The notes: generated by a model from the sequence alone, not told the origin. 46,703 nucleotides of DNA from JBBQRS01 sp038214535 (GCA_038214535.1 JBBQRS010000026.1:1-46703), one strand, 5' to 3'; counted from the first letter of the stretch, positions 30,565-39,408 are shown. Numbers and translations are program-made.

Positions 30565-31635
30565 ATGCTGTATGCAGTGATTATGGCCGGTGGGTCGGGG
30601 ACACGTTTGTGGCCGTTGAGCCGGCGGCATTATCCCAAGCAGGCGTTGAAGCTGATCGGCGAGCGCACCATGTTCCAGCACTCGGTGGACAGATTGGCTC
30701 CGCTTTTTTCGCCGGAGCGCGTGAAGGTGGGGACTAACGCAACGCTGGCGGCGGCGCTCAGGGATCAGGTCCCTGACTTGCCGGAGAAGAATTTCATATT
30801 AGAGCCTACGGGTCGAAACTCTGCGCCTGCGGCGGGGCTGGCGGCGATTTACCTGCTGCACGAAGACCCCGACGCGATGATGGTGATGTTGACTGCCGAT
30901 CACTATATTACCGACACACAGGGGTTTCGCGACGCGCTCGAGACCGCGGCAGAGGTTGCCGCCGATGGGACGATTGTGACGCTGGGCGTGCGCCCGACGC
31001 AGCCTTCGACCGGCTACGGATATATCCGGCTGGGCGCGGGCGAGCAACTGGTCAACGGCTTCCGGGTGTATGAATCGGCGGGTTTTGTCGAGAAGCCGGA
31101 CGCCGAGACCGCGGCGCAGTTCGTGGATTCGGGGCGCTATACGTGGAATAGCGGGATGTTCGTCTGGCGCGCCGACCGGCTGATGGCCGAGATCGAGGCG
31201 CAGATGCCGGAGCTATATCGTGGTTTGTCGCAAATTGCCGCCGGTTTGGGGACGCCGCAGGAAGCGGACGTATTGCGCAGTGTGTGGGCAGAGATACCGA
31301 GTGTTTCGATTGACTACGGTATCATGGAACATGCGGACCGTGTTTCCGTCATTCCGGTAGATTTCGGCTGGAGCGACATCGGCAATTGGGATTCTTTGCT
31401 GGACGTGCTGATGGCGGATGAGGATGGCAACGTGGTGATCGGCGACGCCGTGACCCTGGATGCGCACGGGAATCTGCTACGCAGTGATGGGCGGCTGGTG
31501 GCGCTGATCGGACTCGATGATGTGATTGTGGTGGATACGCCCGACGTGGTGCTGGTCTGTGCGAAGGATCGGGCCGAGGCCGTGCGTGATCTCGTACGCC
31601 GCCTGGAGGCGGCGGGGAAAGAACAATATCTGTGA
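30565..31635 (+). CDS. manC: Mannose-1-phosphate guanylyltransferase
   Basis: This 356-residue nucleotidyltransferase makes GDP-mannose from GTP and mannose-1-phosphate for glycan synthesis. The signature MAGGSGTRLWPLSRRHYPKQ is at the N-terminus, and FILEPTGRNSAPA, TADHYI, GYGYIR, FVEKPD and DFGWSDIGNW follow. Only the nucleotidyltransferase and a short beta-helix end are present; the mannose-6-phosphate isomerase domain of bifunctional enzymes is absent. The ATG at 30565 has GGGGGGAAGG just upstream; a TTG at 30541 is less likely. Its stop overlaps the topA GTG by four bases. Confidence 0.93.
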   Translation: MLYAVIMAGGSGTRLWPLSRRHYPKQALKLIGERTMFQHSVDRLAPLFSPERVKVGTNATLAAALRDQVPDLPEKNFILEPTGRNSAPAAGLAAIYLLHEDPDAMMVMLTADHYITDTQGFRDALETAAEVAADGTIVTLGVRPTQPSTGYGYIRLGAGEQLVNGFRVYESAGFVEKPDAETAAQFVDSGRYTWNSGMFVWRADRLMAEIEAQMPELYRGLSQIAAGLGTPQEADVLRSVWAEIPSVSIDYGIMEHADRVSVIPVDFGWSDIGNWDSLLDVLMADEDGNVVIGDAVTLDAHGNLLRSDGRLVALIGLDDVIVVDTPDVVLVCAKDRAEAVRDLVRRLEAAGKEQYL

Positions 31636-34175
31636 GTGAACTTGAAGCATATTGTGTAAAGTGTAAAGAAAAGCGCGCCATGAATGACGCGCAGCCTGTA
31701 TTTATGGCGAACGGACGGCCCGGCATACGCGGCGTGTGCGCCGTGTGCGGGACGGGGCTGTTCAAGATCGGGGCGACGCCTGCACATGAGGGGATGACGC
31801 CGCCCGAGCCTGCGCCGAAAACCGCGGCGAGTGGCGGAAAGAAGGCCGCGAAAAGCGCGAAAAGCGCGAAAACGGCAAAAAAGACGACCAAAGCGGCGAA
31901 GACCGCGACGGCAAAGCCCGCACGGGGCGCGAAGGGTTCGGGCCGGTTGGTGATTGTCGAGTCACCGGCCAAGGCGCGCACGGTGGGGCGGTTTTTGGGC
32001 AGCGGGTACGATGTGCGCGCTTCGGTGGGCCACGTGCGCGACCTATTGCGCTCGCGGCTGTCTGTAGATGTGGAGAACGATTTCGAGCCGACCTATCGTG
32101 TGCTCAATGACAAGCGCGATGTGGTGAAGGGTTTGAAGTCGGCGGTGGCGCAGGCCAACGAGGTGTATCTGGCGACTGACCCCGACCGGGAGGGCGAGGC
32201 GATTGCCTGGCACCTGGTGGAGGCCGCCGATATTCCGGAAGAGAAGACGCGCCGCGTGGTGTTCCATGAGATCACCCAGGGCGCGATTCACGAGGCGTTC
32301 GCGCATTCCCGCGACATTGATATGGACCTGGTGGATGCGCAGCAGGCGCGCCGTATCCTCGACCGGCTGGTGGGTTATCAGATCAGCCCGCTGCTGTGGG
32401 ATCGGGTGCAGAGTCGCCTGTCGGCGGGGCGGGTGCAGTCGGTGGCGCTGCGGCTGATCGTCGAGCGGGAACGCGAAATCCTGGCGTTTGTGCCGATTGA
32501 GTATTGGAGCATTGACGCCGCATTGGCGCAGCAAACGTCGCGCGGGCAGACGCCGCGGCCATCGTTCCTGGCCCGGCTGGTGCGCGTGAGCGGTGAACCG
32601 GCGGACCTGAAAAACCGCGAGGATACGGACGGCATCCTCCGCGAGCTGGAGGGTGCAGAATATGGCGTCACGAACGTCAAGCGGGGTGAGCGGAAGCGCC
32701 GCCCTTACCCACCATTCACGACGAGCACGCTGCAACAGGATGCATCGCAGCGCCTGGGGATGCCGGCGGCGCGCACGATGCGCATCGCGCAAGACCTTTA
32801 CGAGGGGATTGACATCGGGCATGGCGAGCCGGTGGGGTTGATCACCTACATGCGAACGGACAGCGTCAACGTGTCGTCGGAGGCCCAGGCCGAGGCGCGG
32901 GCGATGATCGTCGAAACGTATGGCCCCGAATATGCGCCGGCGACGCCGAACTTCTATCGTACGCGGGCGAAGAACGCGCAGGAAGCGCACGAGGCGATTC
33001 GCCCCACGTCGGTGCGGCGCCTGCCGAAGGCGCTGAAAGACAAGCTATCGCGCGATCAACTGCGAGTGTACGAGTTGATCTGGCAGCGTTTCGTGGCGAG
33101 CCAGATGACCGCGGCGATCTACGACACGATGACCATCGAGGTTGAGGCGGGCGCGGCGGGCGCGCCGACGAAGCCGTATCTCTTCCGGGCCAGCGGGTCG
33201 CGGATCCGCTTTCCGGGGTTCCTGGTGGTCTATTCAGGCGGCGCGTCGGGGCCGGCGGAGAACGCGGCCGCGGGCGACAACGGGAACAACGTAGGCCAGG
33301 CGGAACCCGCCAAGGCCGCGGCGTCGGATGGCGGTGGCGCGAACGAGCGCGAGGAGTTGGCCGAGCAGGAAGTGCTGCCCGATGTGAGTGTGGGCGAGAT
33401 CGTGGATCTGTTGCAACTGCTACCCGAACAGCATTTCACGCAACCACCACCGCGTTTCACCGAGGCGTCGCTGGTGAAGGCGCTGGAGGAATACGGCATC
33501 GGTCGCCCCAGTACATACGCGGCGATTATCTCAACGATTACTGACCGTGATTACGTGAACCGGGTCGAGCGCAAGCTGGCGCCGACCGAATTGGGTTTCA
33601 CGGTGAACGATCTACTCGTCAAGTACTTCGACAATATCTTCAACGTCGGGTTTACGGCGACGATGGAAGAGCACCTGGACAGCATCGCGAACGGCAAGGA
33701 AGAGATGGTGCCGGTGCTACGCGCGTTTTATGACTTTTTCGAGCCGCAACTGCGCACCGCTGATGCGACGATGGAGAAGGTGATGCTGGAGCCGGAGAAA
33801 ACCGGCGAGGCGTGCCCGGAATGCGGCGGCGATCTGATTATCAAGAACGGGCGGTTCGGCAAGTTCGTGGGGTGCGCGAATTATCCCACGTGCAAGTTTA
33901 CCAAACCGCTGTTGATTAAGGTGGGCGTAGCCTGCCCGAAGGATCAAGGCGACCTGATCGAGCGGCGCACGCGCAAGGGTCGTACCTTCTACGGCTGCGC
34001 GAACTATCCGGAATGTGACTTCGTTTCGTGGCAGCGACCGATCCCGATGCCTTGCCCGCATTGCGGCGGCCTGCTGACCATGGCGAGCAAATCGTCGGCG
34101 GAATGCGTGGATTGCCATAAGCGCACGCCGTTGGCGACCGAGAAGGATGCGGCGGGCGAAGTAAAGGGGCCTTGA
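31632..34175 (+). CDS. topA: DNA topoisomerase I with N-terminal zinc ribbon (DUF5679-like) and Lys/Ala-rich linker
   Basis: This 847-residue type IA topoisomerase relaxes negative supercoils. The first 48 residues form a separate zinc ribbon with C8, C11, C36 and C39 that resembles DUF5679. Residues 62-102 are a histone-H1-like Lys/Ala/Thr linker. The toprim domain starts near 105 (VIVESPAKA) and has the metal site D183, D185 and E187 in ATDPDREGE. The catalytic Tyr is Y406 in GLITYMRTDS. The C-terminus has two zinc fingers (CPECGG..CANYPTC and CPHCGG..CVDC) and, between them, one whose first pair is degenerate (CPKDQG). The GTG start overlaps the manC stop; xer follows with a 1-base overlap. 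Confidence 0.96.
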   Translation: MSELEAYCVKCKEKRAMNDAQPVFMANGRPGIRGVCAVCGTGLFKIGATPAHEGMTPPEPAPKTAASGGKKAAKSAKSAKTAKKTTKAAKTATAKPARGAKGSGRLVIVESPAKARTVGRFLGSGYDVRASVGHVRDLLRSRLSVDVENDFEPTYRVLNDKRDVVKGLKSAVAQANEVYLATDPDREGEAIAWHLVEAADIPEEKTRRVVFHEITQGAIHEAFAHSRDIDMDLVDAQQARRILDRLVGYQISPLLWDRVQSRLSAGRVQSVALRLIVEREREILAFVPIEYWSIDAALAQQTSRGQTPRPSFLARLVRVSGEPADLKNREDTDGILRELEGAEYGVTNVKRGERKRRPYPPFTTSTLQQDASQRLGMPAARTMRIAQDLYEGIDIGHGEPVGLITYMRTDSVNVSSEAQAEARAMIVETYGPEYAPATPNFYRTRAKNAQEAHEAIRPTSVRRLPKALKDKLSRDQLRVYELIWQRFVASQMTAAIYDTMTIEVEAGAAGAPTKPYLFRASGSRIRFPGFLVVYSGGASGPAENAAAGDNGNNVGQAEPAKAAASDGGGANEREELAEQEVLPDVSVGEIVDLLQLLPEQHFTQPPPRFTEASLVKALEEYGIGRPSTYAAIISTITDRDYVNRVERKLAPTELGFTVNDLLVKYFDNIFNVGFTATMEEHLDSIANGKEEMVPVLRAFYDFFEPQLRTADATMEKVMLEPEKTGEACPECGGDLIIKNGRFGKFVGCANYPTCKFTKPLLIKVGVACPKDQGDLIERRTRKGRTFYGCANYPECDFVSWQRPIPMPCPHCGGLLTMASKSSAECVDCHKRTPLATEKDAAGEVKGP

Positions 34176-35113
34176 TGGAGTCAGACCTCGAGTCTTACAT
34201 CATCTACCTGCAAACCGAACGGAATGCCTCGCGCCATACCATTGCGAACTACGGGCGCGAGATCAGGCAGTTCATGGGTTTTGCGCGGGAACACCACGTT
34301 ACCGAGTGGTCGGCAGTATCGCCGGCGTTGTTGCGGAGCTGGTTGGCCGCGCTGCACGCGCAGGGTTACGTCAAAGCGAGCGTCGCGCGGCGAGTATCCG
34401 AACTCCGGGCGTTTTACGCGTATTTGCAGCGTCGCGACCGGGTGGCGCATAATCCGGTGAACGCGATCTCTGCGCCGAAGCTGCCGCAACGGCTGCCGCG
34501 CCCGCTGACCGGTGAGGAGATCATCGCGTTGCTGGGCGCGCCCGACCTGAGCACCCCGCAGGGACAACGCGACCGCGCGATGTTGGAGATGCTCTACGCC
34601 GGGGGCCTGCGCGTGAGCGAGTTGCTGGCGCTGGACTTGAACGGGCTGGATCTCGCGCAGGGGCAGGTGCGGGTGACCGGCAAGGGCGACAAGGAGCGGA
34701 TCGCGCTGATCGGCAGGCCGGCCATCCACGCGTTACAGCTCTATATTGAGGACGGCAGACGCCGGTTGCTGCAAGGCGACACGGAAAAGGCGGCAATACG
34801 GCGCACGGCGCGTACCTCAGAGGGCGTGCAGAAGGCGCTGTTTCTGAACCGCTTCGGCAATCGGTTGTCCATCAGTATGTTCACGCGCAGCCTCACTGCT
34901 TATGCGGCCGCGGCGGGCATCGAGCGACGCGTGACGCCGCACATGTTGCGGCATAGTTTTGCGACGCACATGTTGGACGGCGGTGCAGACTTGCGCTCGG
35001 TGCAGGAACTGCTGGGCCATGAGAGCGTGAGCACGACCCAGATTTACACCCATGTGAGCCAATCGCATTTGCGCGAGACTGTTAAAGCCGCGCACCCCAG
35101 AGCCAGGAGCTAA
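34175..35113 (+). CDS. Tyrosine recombinase XerC/XerD-like
   Basis: This 312-residue site-specific recombinase probably resolves chromosome dimers. It has an N-terminal SAM-like core-binding domain (1-95) and a catalytic domain containing R146 (GGLRVSELL), K170, H256 and R259 (HMLRHSFATHM), H282 (LLGHESVSTTQ) and the nucleophile Y291 (IYTHV), so all active-site residues are present. The ATG at 34175 shares one base with the topA stop and follows AAAGGGG. Placement after dprA and topA is the classical location of xerC in many bacteria. No dif-like site was recognised in the window. Confidence 0.93.
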   Translation: MESDLESYIIYLQTERNASRHTIANYGREIRQFMGFAREHHVTEWSAVSPALLRSWLAALHAQGYVKASVARRVSELRAFYAYLQRRDRVAHNPVNAISAPKLPQRLPRPLTGEEIIALLGAPDLSTPQGQRDRAMLEMLYAGGLRVSELLALDLNGLDLAQGQVRVTGKGDKERIALIGRPAIHALQLYIEDGRRRLLQGDTEKAAIRRTARTSEGVQKALFLNRFGNRLSISMFTRSLTAYAAAAGIERRVTPHMLRHSFATHMLDGGADLRSVQELLGHESVSTTQIYTHVSQSHLRETVKAAHPRARS

Positions 35114-35115
35114 CT

Positions 35116-36225
35116 TTGCCCCACACAACATCTTCGCAACGTCTCGAAAAGACCCGTGACGCAATGGTCCGCGCCGGCGTGGACGCGCTGCTGGTCTCGC
35201 AACCGGAAAATCGTCGTTATCTGAGCGGGTTCACGGGCTCAACGGCGTATCTGTTGATTGCGCCGGAAGCGGCCTATATTGCGACCGACTCGCGCTACTG
35301 GGATCAGGCGGGGTTGGAGTGTCCCGGCTTTGAACTCGTGCAAGTTAAGGGGCGCACCGGCCCGGCGGTTAAGGAGATGGTCGAGCGGAGCGGGGCGCTG
35401 CGGGTGGGGTTCGAGGCGCAACATGCGACGTATGCCGAGGTCGAAGATTGGCGCAGCGCGGTGTCTGAGGCGCAATGGGTTCCGACGAAGGACCTGGTGA
35501 TTTTGCTGCGGGCGATCAAGGATGCGGATGAGATCGCGACCTTGCGGCGCGCCGTCGCGCTGGCGGATGCGGCGATTGCGGACGCGCTGGCGAACCTGCA
35601 GCCGGGCATGACGGAGCGCGATGTGGCCTGGAGGATCGAGAGCTATTTTCGCACGCACGGGGCCGAGGGGCCGTCTTTCGACACGATTGTGGCGTGCGGG
35701 CCGAACGGGGCGCGACCCCATGCGCACGCCGGCGATACACGTATCGTGCCTGGCGAGCCGATTGTGATTGACATGGGTGCGCAACTGGAGGGATATTGCT
35801 CGGACCTCACGCGCACGGTGTGCCTGGGCGAGCCGAAAGACCCCGAACGCTTCTGGAACGTGTATAATACCGTGCTAAAGGCGCAACTGGCGGCTGAGGC
35901 GGCGATCCGGCCGGACGCCTCCGAGCGCGACGTGGATTCGATTGCCCGCGCGATCATTACGGACGCCGGATATGGGGAAAACTTCGGGCACGGGTTGGGG
36001 CATGGCGTTGGGCTTTTCATCCATGAATCGCCGCGGCTTTCACAGCTTGCCGAGGGGACGCTTGCAGCGGGGCACGTCGTTACCGTCGAGCCGGGCATTT
36101 ATCTCACCGGGTGGGGCGGCGTCCGCATCGAGGATATCGCGTTGGTGACGGAAAGCGGCGTCGAAGTGCTCACGGCTGCGCTCAAGGATCCGATTCTGCC
36201 GTTGGCTGTGACGGGCTGGGTATAA
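35116..36225 (+). CDS. pepP: Xaa-Pro aminopeptidase-like M24 metallopeptidase
   Basis: This 369-residue peptidase removes N-terminal residues preceding proline. It has an N-terminal creatinase-like domain (1-135) and a pita-bread catalytic domain. All five metal ligands are visible: D219 and D230 (VIDMGAQLEGYCSDLTRTV), H296 (GHGLGHGVGLFIHE), E325 (VEPGIYL) and E339 (VRIEDIAL). Start is a TTG at 35116 with AGGAG seven bases upstream, two bases after the xer stop. The size fits the PepQ/YqhT group of dipeptidases/aminopeptidases, so the exact specificity (X-Pro dipeptide or polypeptide) is open. It is the last gene of the manC-topA-xer-pepP run. Confidence 0.92.
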   Translation: MPHTTSSQRLEKTRDAMVRAGVDALLVSQPENRRYLSGFTGSTAYLLIAPEAAYIATDSRYWDQAGLECPGFELVQVKGRTGPAVKEMVERSGALRVGFEAQHATYAEVEDWRSAVSEAQWVPTKDLVILLRAIKDADEIATLRRAVALADAAIADALANLQPGMTERDVAWRIESYFRTHGAEGPSFDTIVACGPNGARPHAHAGDTRIVPGEPIVIDMGAQLEGYCSDLTRTVCLGEPKDPERFWNVYNTVLKAQLAAEAAIRPDASERDVDSIARAIITDAGYGENFGHGLGHGVGLFIHESPRLSQLAEGTLAAGHVVTVEPGIYLTGWGGVRIEDIALVTESGVEVLTAALKDPILPLAVTGWV

Positions 36226-36260
36226 CCGGCTGATCTTTCCCTTCGTAGCCTGACCGGCTA

Positions 36261-36332
36261 CTTTGTAGTGACGGCTTTAGCCGTTGTCGTGCCCCCCAAC
36301 GGCTAAAGCCGTCACTACAAAGGATAGATTCT
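36261..36332. repeat. Repeat family A, copy 5: 26-bp perfect inverted repeat
   Basis: Arms 36261-36286 and 36297-36322 are exact complements over 26 bases around a 10-base loop. They contain GTAGTGACGG and GCTTTAGCCG. The right flank GGATAGATTCTAA is the complement of the TTAGARTCTATCC end seen in copies 1 and 4. It follows pepP and precedes the unknown membrane protein gene, so it may also act as the pepP terminator. Confidence 0.8.
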
Positions 36333-36396
36333 AAGCAAACGTTCGGTATGATATGATGTACGTGTGGAGTGGTTGCTAAAAGAGGAGGAGGCTGCA

Positions 36397-37722
36397 ATGT
36401 CATCCAAGTTCCGTGATGGACAACCCTGGTGGTTCCTCCCGGCAGTTGCATTTCTTCTGGGGCTGCTCATTGGCTGGCTGGTGATCGGCTGGGGTATCTG
36501 GCCTGTGACCTATACGAACAGCCTGCCGCAGGATTTGCGCGCCCTGGAGAAGCAGGAGTACCTGTTGATGACCGCCGAATCGTTCGCGAATTCCGGTGAT
36601 CTGGGCGTGGCGCAGCGGCGGGTTGATGCGTGGCCGGATGCCGAGCTTCAGGCGGACCTGACGACATTGATCCAGCGGCTCGAGGTGGAGAACCCGTTGC
36701 AGGCGAGCCAAGTGATGCAACTGGAGGGCGCGTTGTATCCGGGGGGGATAACGCCGCCCGAAGGCGCGGGCGCGAGTCCGGCTATCCTACCTGAGTCACC
36801 GCCCGAGGCCTCGAATCTTCTGCGAACGGCCTGCACGACTGCGCTATGGGTGCTGCTGGCGCTCGCGGGTATTCTAGCCATTCTGGCTCTCTGGCGGCGC
36901 TGGCGGACGGCAAGTCAACCGGTGCAGCCGGACATCGAGGGGCTGACGCCGACGCCGACGCCGACCGCACGTGATACCGGGATGCGCGGCTTCCCTGAAG
37001 TTGAAATATACGATGATGAGATTACGCGTCCCTTGACGACCCCATCTTCGCGCCCGGCCGCCGCGCCGGTGATGGTTCAGGATGAGGTCATTTATGATGA
37101 GGATGACGATGAGTTCGATGATGAGGGCGCCGATGATGACCTGGAACCGATAGGATCGGGCGTCGCGGAAGATGAGGCGGAGATCGAGCCGGAAGTCGTT
37201 CGCCCCGGGGTGAGCCGGCAGTTCCCGCGGCCCAACCTGGAGCCGGAACACGTGGAGAGGGTCGCAACGGCCGTGACCGCTGCGACGGCCACCGGCGGTA
37301 TGACCAAAGTAGGCGAGTACGAGGGCCACTATGAGATGGGCGCGGCGGATTACGATGAAGCGTTCGATATCTTCGACGCGAGCGGGGCGTATATCGGACA
37401 GTGCGGCATCGAACTCGTAGACCCAGTCGGCAAGATGCACGATCAGGCTGCGGCGTTGCAGGTGTGGCTATGGGATACAAACGACCCGGACACGAAAGTC
37501 AAGGTGTTGATGAGCGAAGGCGCCTATCGTGATACGGCCATGCGCGATCAGCTTGCGGGCGATCATGAGGTGATGCCGGTGCGTCAGGGTACCGAGTTTG
37601 AGTTGCGAAGTTACAACCTGTTGCTGAAAGGTATCGTGGATAAGGTCGAATACGCGGAGCAGGAGCCAGTGGGCGGGATCTTCTCTGAGATGCAGACGCG
37701 GCTGGCGGTGTATTTGAAGTAA
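36397..37722 (+). CDS. Unknown membrane protein with acidic linker and conserved-looking C-terminal domain
   Basis: I do not recognise the family of this 441-residue protein. It has two hydrophobic segments (about 11-33 and 146-166); between them are about 110 residues rich in Glu/Gln with helical character. After a TPTPTPT stretch comes a strongly acidic disordered region (about 200-267, including DEDDDEFDDEGADDD). A compact Gly- and aromatic-containing domain follows (about 303-441, opening KVGEYEGHYEMGAADYDEAFDIFD and closing MQTRLAVYLK). The ATG at 36397 follows AGGAGGAGG, so translation should be efficient. With two membrane segments both termini are probably cytoplasmic, which places the C-terminal domain inside the cell. 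Confidence 0.85.
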   Translation: MSSKFRDGQPWWFLPAVAFLLGLLIGWLVIGWGIWPVTYTNSLPQDLRALEKQEYLLMTAESFANSGDLGVAQRRVDAWPDAELQADLTTLIQRLEVENPLQASQVMQLEGALYPGGITPPEGAGASPAILPESPPEASNLLRTACTTALWVLLALAGILAILALWRRWRTASQPVQPDIEGLTPTPTPTARDTGMRGFPEVEIYDDEITRPLTTPSSRPAAAPVMVQDEVIYDEDDDEFDDEGADDDLEPIGSGVAEDEAEIEPEVVRPGVSRQFPRPNLEPEHVERVATAVTAATATGGMTKVGEYEGHYEMGAADYDEAFDIFDASGAYIGQCGIELVDPVGKMHDQAAALQVWLWDTNDPDTKVKVLMSEGAYRDTAMRDQLAGDHEVMPVRQGTEFELRSYNLLLKGIVDKVEYAEQEPVGGIFSEMQTRLAVYLK

Positions 37723-37732
37723 TTCGCCTTTG

Positions 37733-37754
37733 GGCGCATGGGAGTGCGCGCTAC
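37733..37754. repeat. Repeat family D, copy 2
   Basis: This 22-base sequence is 20 of 22 identical to the complement of 25036-25057, with GCGCA/TGCGC arms. It lies between convergent genes, 10 bases after the stop of the unknown membrane protein gene. Confidence 0.6.
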
Positions 37755-37768
37755 GAACGGGGTGCTGC

Positions 37769-38929
37769 TCAGGCGGTGGCTTCGGGGTCGAAGAGTTTTT
37801 TATATTCGCCGATGGCAAAGCGGTCGGTCATGCCGGCGAGGTAATCGCCGATGATGCGTTCGGGAGAATCTTGGCCGCGGCGGATGCGTACCTGAATTTC
37901 GTAGGGGAGCTGGAGTGGCTCTTCCAGGTAGGACTGGAACAGCGCCGAGAGAAGCCGGTTGGCTTTGGCGGCCATGCGCATGAGGCGCGGGTGCCGGTAG
38001 AAGTTTTGCAGCAGGTAGTCCTTAAATTCGCGATTGAGGGCGAATAGCTCAGGCGAAAACGCCGCTACGTTATGCCCGGCTGATCGGATATCGGCCGGGC
38101 TTTGCGCGCCGATTGCCGAGAGGTTGGCGGCCGTGGTGGTGATCGCGTCGGTGATTTCCATACCGATGATGCGGCGGATGGCGCGCCGGCGCCGGCGAGC
38201 ATCCAGACGAGTGTTTGGGGGCTCGCCGAGCGAAGCCATGACCGCACGCCAGATCTCAAGACCTTGCACCGTCTCTGGGTCAAGGATGCCGCTGCGCAGG
38301 CCGTCGTCCAGGTCGGAAGTGTTGTAGGCGATCTCGTCGGCGAGGTTGGCGATCTGACATTCCAACGTGCCGGCCTTCTCAGGTTCGTAACCGGCCGCGT
38401 CGGTGATGTCGTAATCGGTGTCGTGCTTGACCAACCCCTCGCGCACTTCGTAGGTGAGGTTGAGGCCAGGATAGTCGGGATAGCGTTCTTCCAACCGGGT
38501 GACGATGCGCATGGTTTGGCGTTGATGATCGAAGCCGCCGTGTCGCGCAAGGAGGTTGTTCAGGGTGGCCTCGCCGGTGTGGCCGAAGGCGGCGTGGCCC
38601 AGGTCGTGCGCCAGACAGATGGCTTCGGTCAGATCTTCATTGGCGGCCAGGGTGCGGGTGATGGTGCGCCCGATTTGAGCGACCTCGACGGTGTGGGTGA
38701 GCCGGTTGCGGTAGTGGTCGCCTTCGTGGTAGACGAAAACCTGGGTCTTGTATTGCAGACGGCGGAAGGCGGTGGTGTGGATGACCCGATCGCGGTCGCG
38801 TTGAAACGCCAGCCGGTAGGGGTGTTCCGCTTCGGGATAGGCGCGCCCCTTGCTGTCGGCGTTGTGCATGGCGTAGGGGGCCAGGATTGCGCGCTCGCGC
38901 GCTTCCAGCTCCTCGCGACTCAAGAACAT
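37769..38929 (-). CDS. dgt: dGTP triphosphohydrolase-like HD protein
   Basis: This 386-residue HD-domain enzyme hydrolyses deoxynucleoside triphosphates to nucleoside plus triphosphate. The metal ligands are visible as H79 in RLTHTVEV, H108-D109 in AHDLGHAAFGHTGE and the Asp in ADEIAYNTSDLDDG. The opening RDRDRVIHTTAFRRLQYKTQVF and the C-terminal helical region match the dGTPase-like group about 340-390 residues long. It lies 4 bases after the small unknown gene on the same strand and forms a two-gene unit with it. Confidence 0.94.
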   Translation of the reverse strand: MFLSREELEARERAILAPYAMHNADSKGRAYPEAEHPYRLAFQRDRDRVIHTTAFRRLQYKTQVFVYHEGDHYRNRLTHTVEVAQIGRTITRTLAANEDLTEAICLAHDLGHAAFGHTGEATLNNLLARHGGFDHQRQTMRIVTRLEERYPDYPGLNLTYEVREGLVKHDTDYDITDAAGYEPEKAGTLECQIANLADEIAYNTSDLDDGLRSGILDPETVQGLEIWRAVMASLGEPPNTRLDARRRRRAIRRIIGMEITDAITTTAANLSAIGAQSPADIRSAGHNVAAFSPELFALNREFKDYLLQNFYRHPRLMRMAAKANRLLSALFQSYLEEPLQLPYEIQVRIRRGQDSPERIIGDYLAGMTDRFAIGEYKKLFDPEATA

Positions 38930-38933
38930 GGCG

Positions 38934-39344
38934 TCAGTCCTGGAGTTTCTCGAGTTGGCGAATTTGATCCGGCAGGGTCGGCGCGGCGGATAAGTCTATT
39001 TCCTGGTATTCGTCTTCGGCTGCGCCGGTTTGCTGGCGGATTGTCTCAATGAGTTGTTCCAGCGTCTCAATCGAGAGATCGGGCACTTTCATGATGCCCG
39101 AACGGGCGCTTTGCCCCGGTATCGGCGAATGCACGGCGAACGTGAGCATCGCCAATCGGCCATCGGCTTTTTGTTTCGTGTAAATCCGATGACGCAGGCC
39201 GGTGGAACGGTCATCGTCGGAGGTGAAACAATAGAGCTTCCAGAGCCGTTCGTCGGGCATCAGCTCCAGTAGATCTTCGCCGATCAGGTCGGCCAGGAGG
39301 GTCTCGCTTTCCGCGCAGAAGCCATTGTTGGGTGTTTCTTTCAT
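38934..39344 (-). CDS. Small hypothetical protein co-transcribed with dgt
   Basis: I do not recognise this 136-residue protein. It is acidic and soluble, with no signal peptide or membrane segment. It begins MKETPNNGFCAESETLLADL, has a central RIYTKQKADGRLAMLTFAV beta region and ends in a helical, Gln/Glu-rich part. An alternative start is the GTG immediately before the ATG. No Shine-Dalgarno sequence is present, and the predicted transcript starts almost at the start codon, so it may be a leaderless message. Tight linkage to dgt (4-base gap) suggests a related role. Confidence 0.8.
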   Translation of the reverse strand: MKETPNNGFCAESETLLADLIGEDLLELMPDERLWKLYCFTSDDDRSTGLRHRIYTKQKADGRLAMLTFAVHSPIPGQSARSGIMKVPDLSIETLEQLIETIRQQTGAAEDEYQEIDLSAAPTLPDQIRQLEKLQD

Positions 39345-39354
39345 CACAGGGGCT

Positions 39355-39384
39355 AGTTTACAATGGGGTGCGACTGGGTGTCAA
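39355..39384 (-). promoter_or_regulatory. Promoter of the unknown gene/dgt unit, probably leaderless
   Basis: On the minus strand an exact TTGACA (39379-39384) lies 18 bases from TAAACT (39355-39360, 4 of 6). Transcription would start around 39349-39347, at the first codon of the gene. Confidence 0.6.
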
Positions 39385-39402
39385 GCAACCCCAGGGATGT
39401 GT

Positions 39403-39408
39403 TATAGT
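39403..39408 (+). promoter_or_regulatory. Extended -10 promoter of the LarA-like gene
   Basis: TGT precedes TATAGT (5 of 6), which is an extended -10 element. The -35 region would coincide with the -35 of the divergent promoter (TGTCAA, 18 bases upstream). Downstream are two TACGTA palindromes (about 39417-39430) that could be an operator. Confidence 0.5.
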
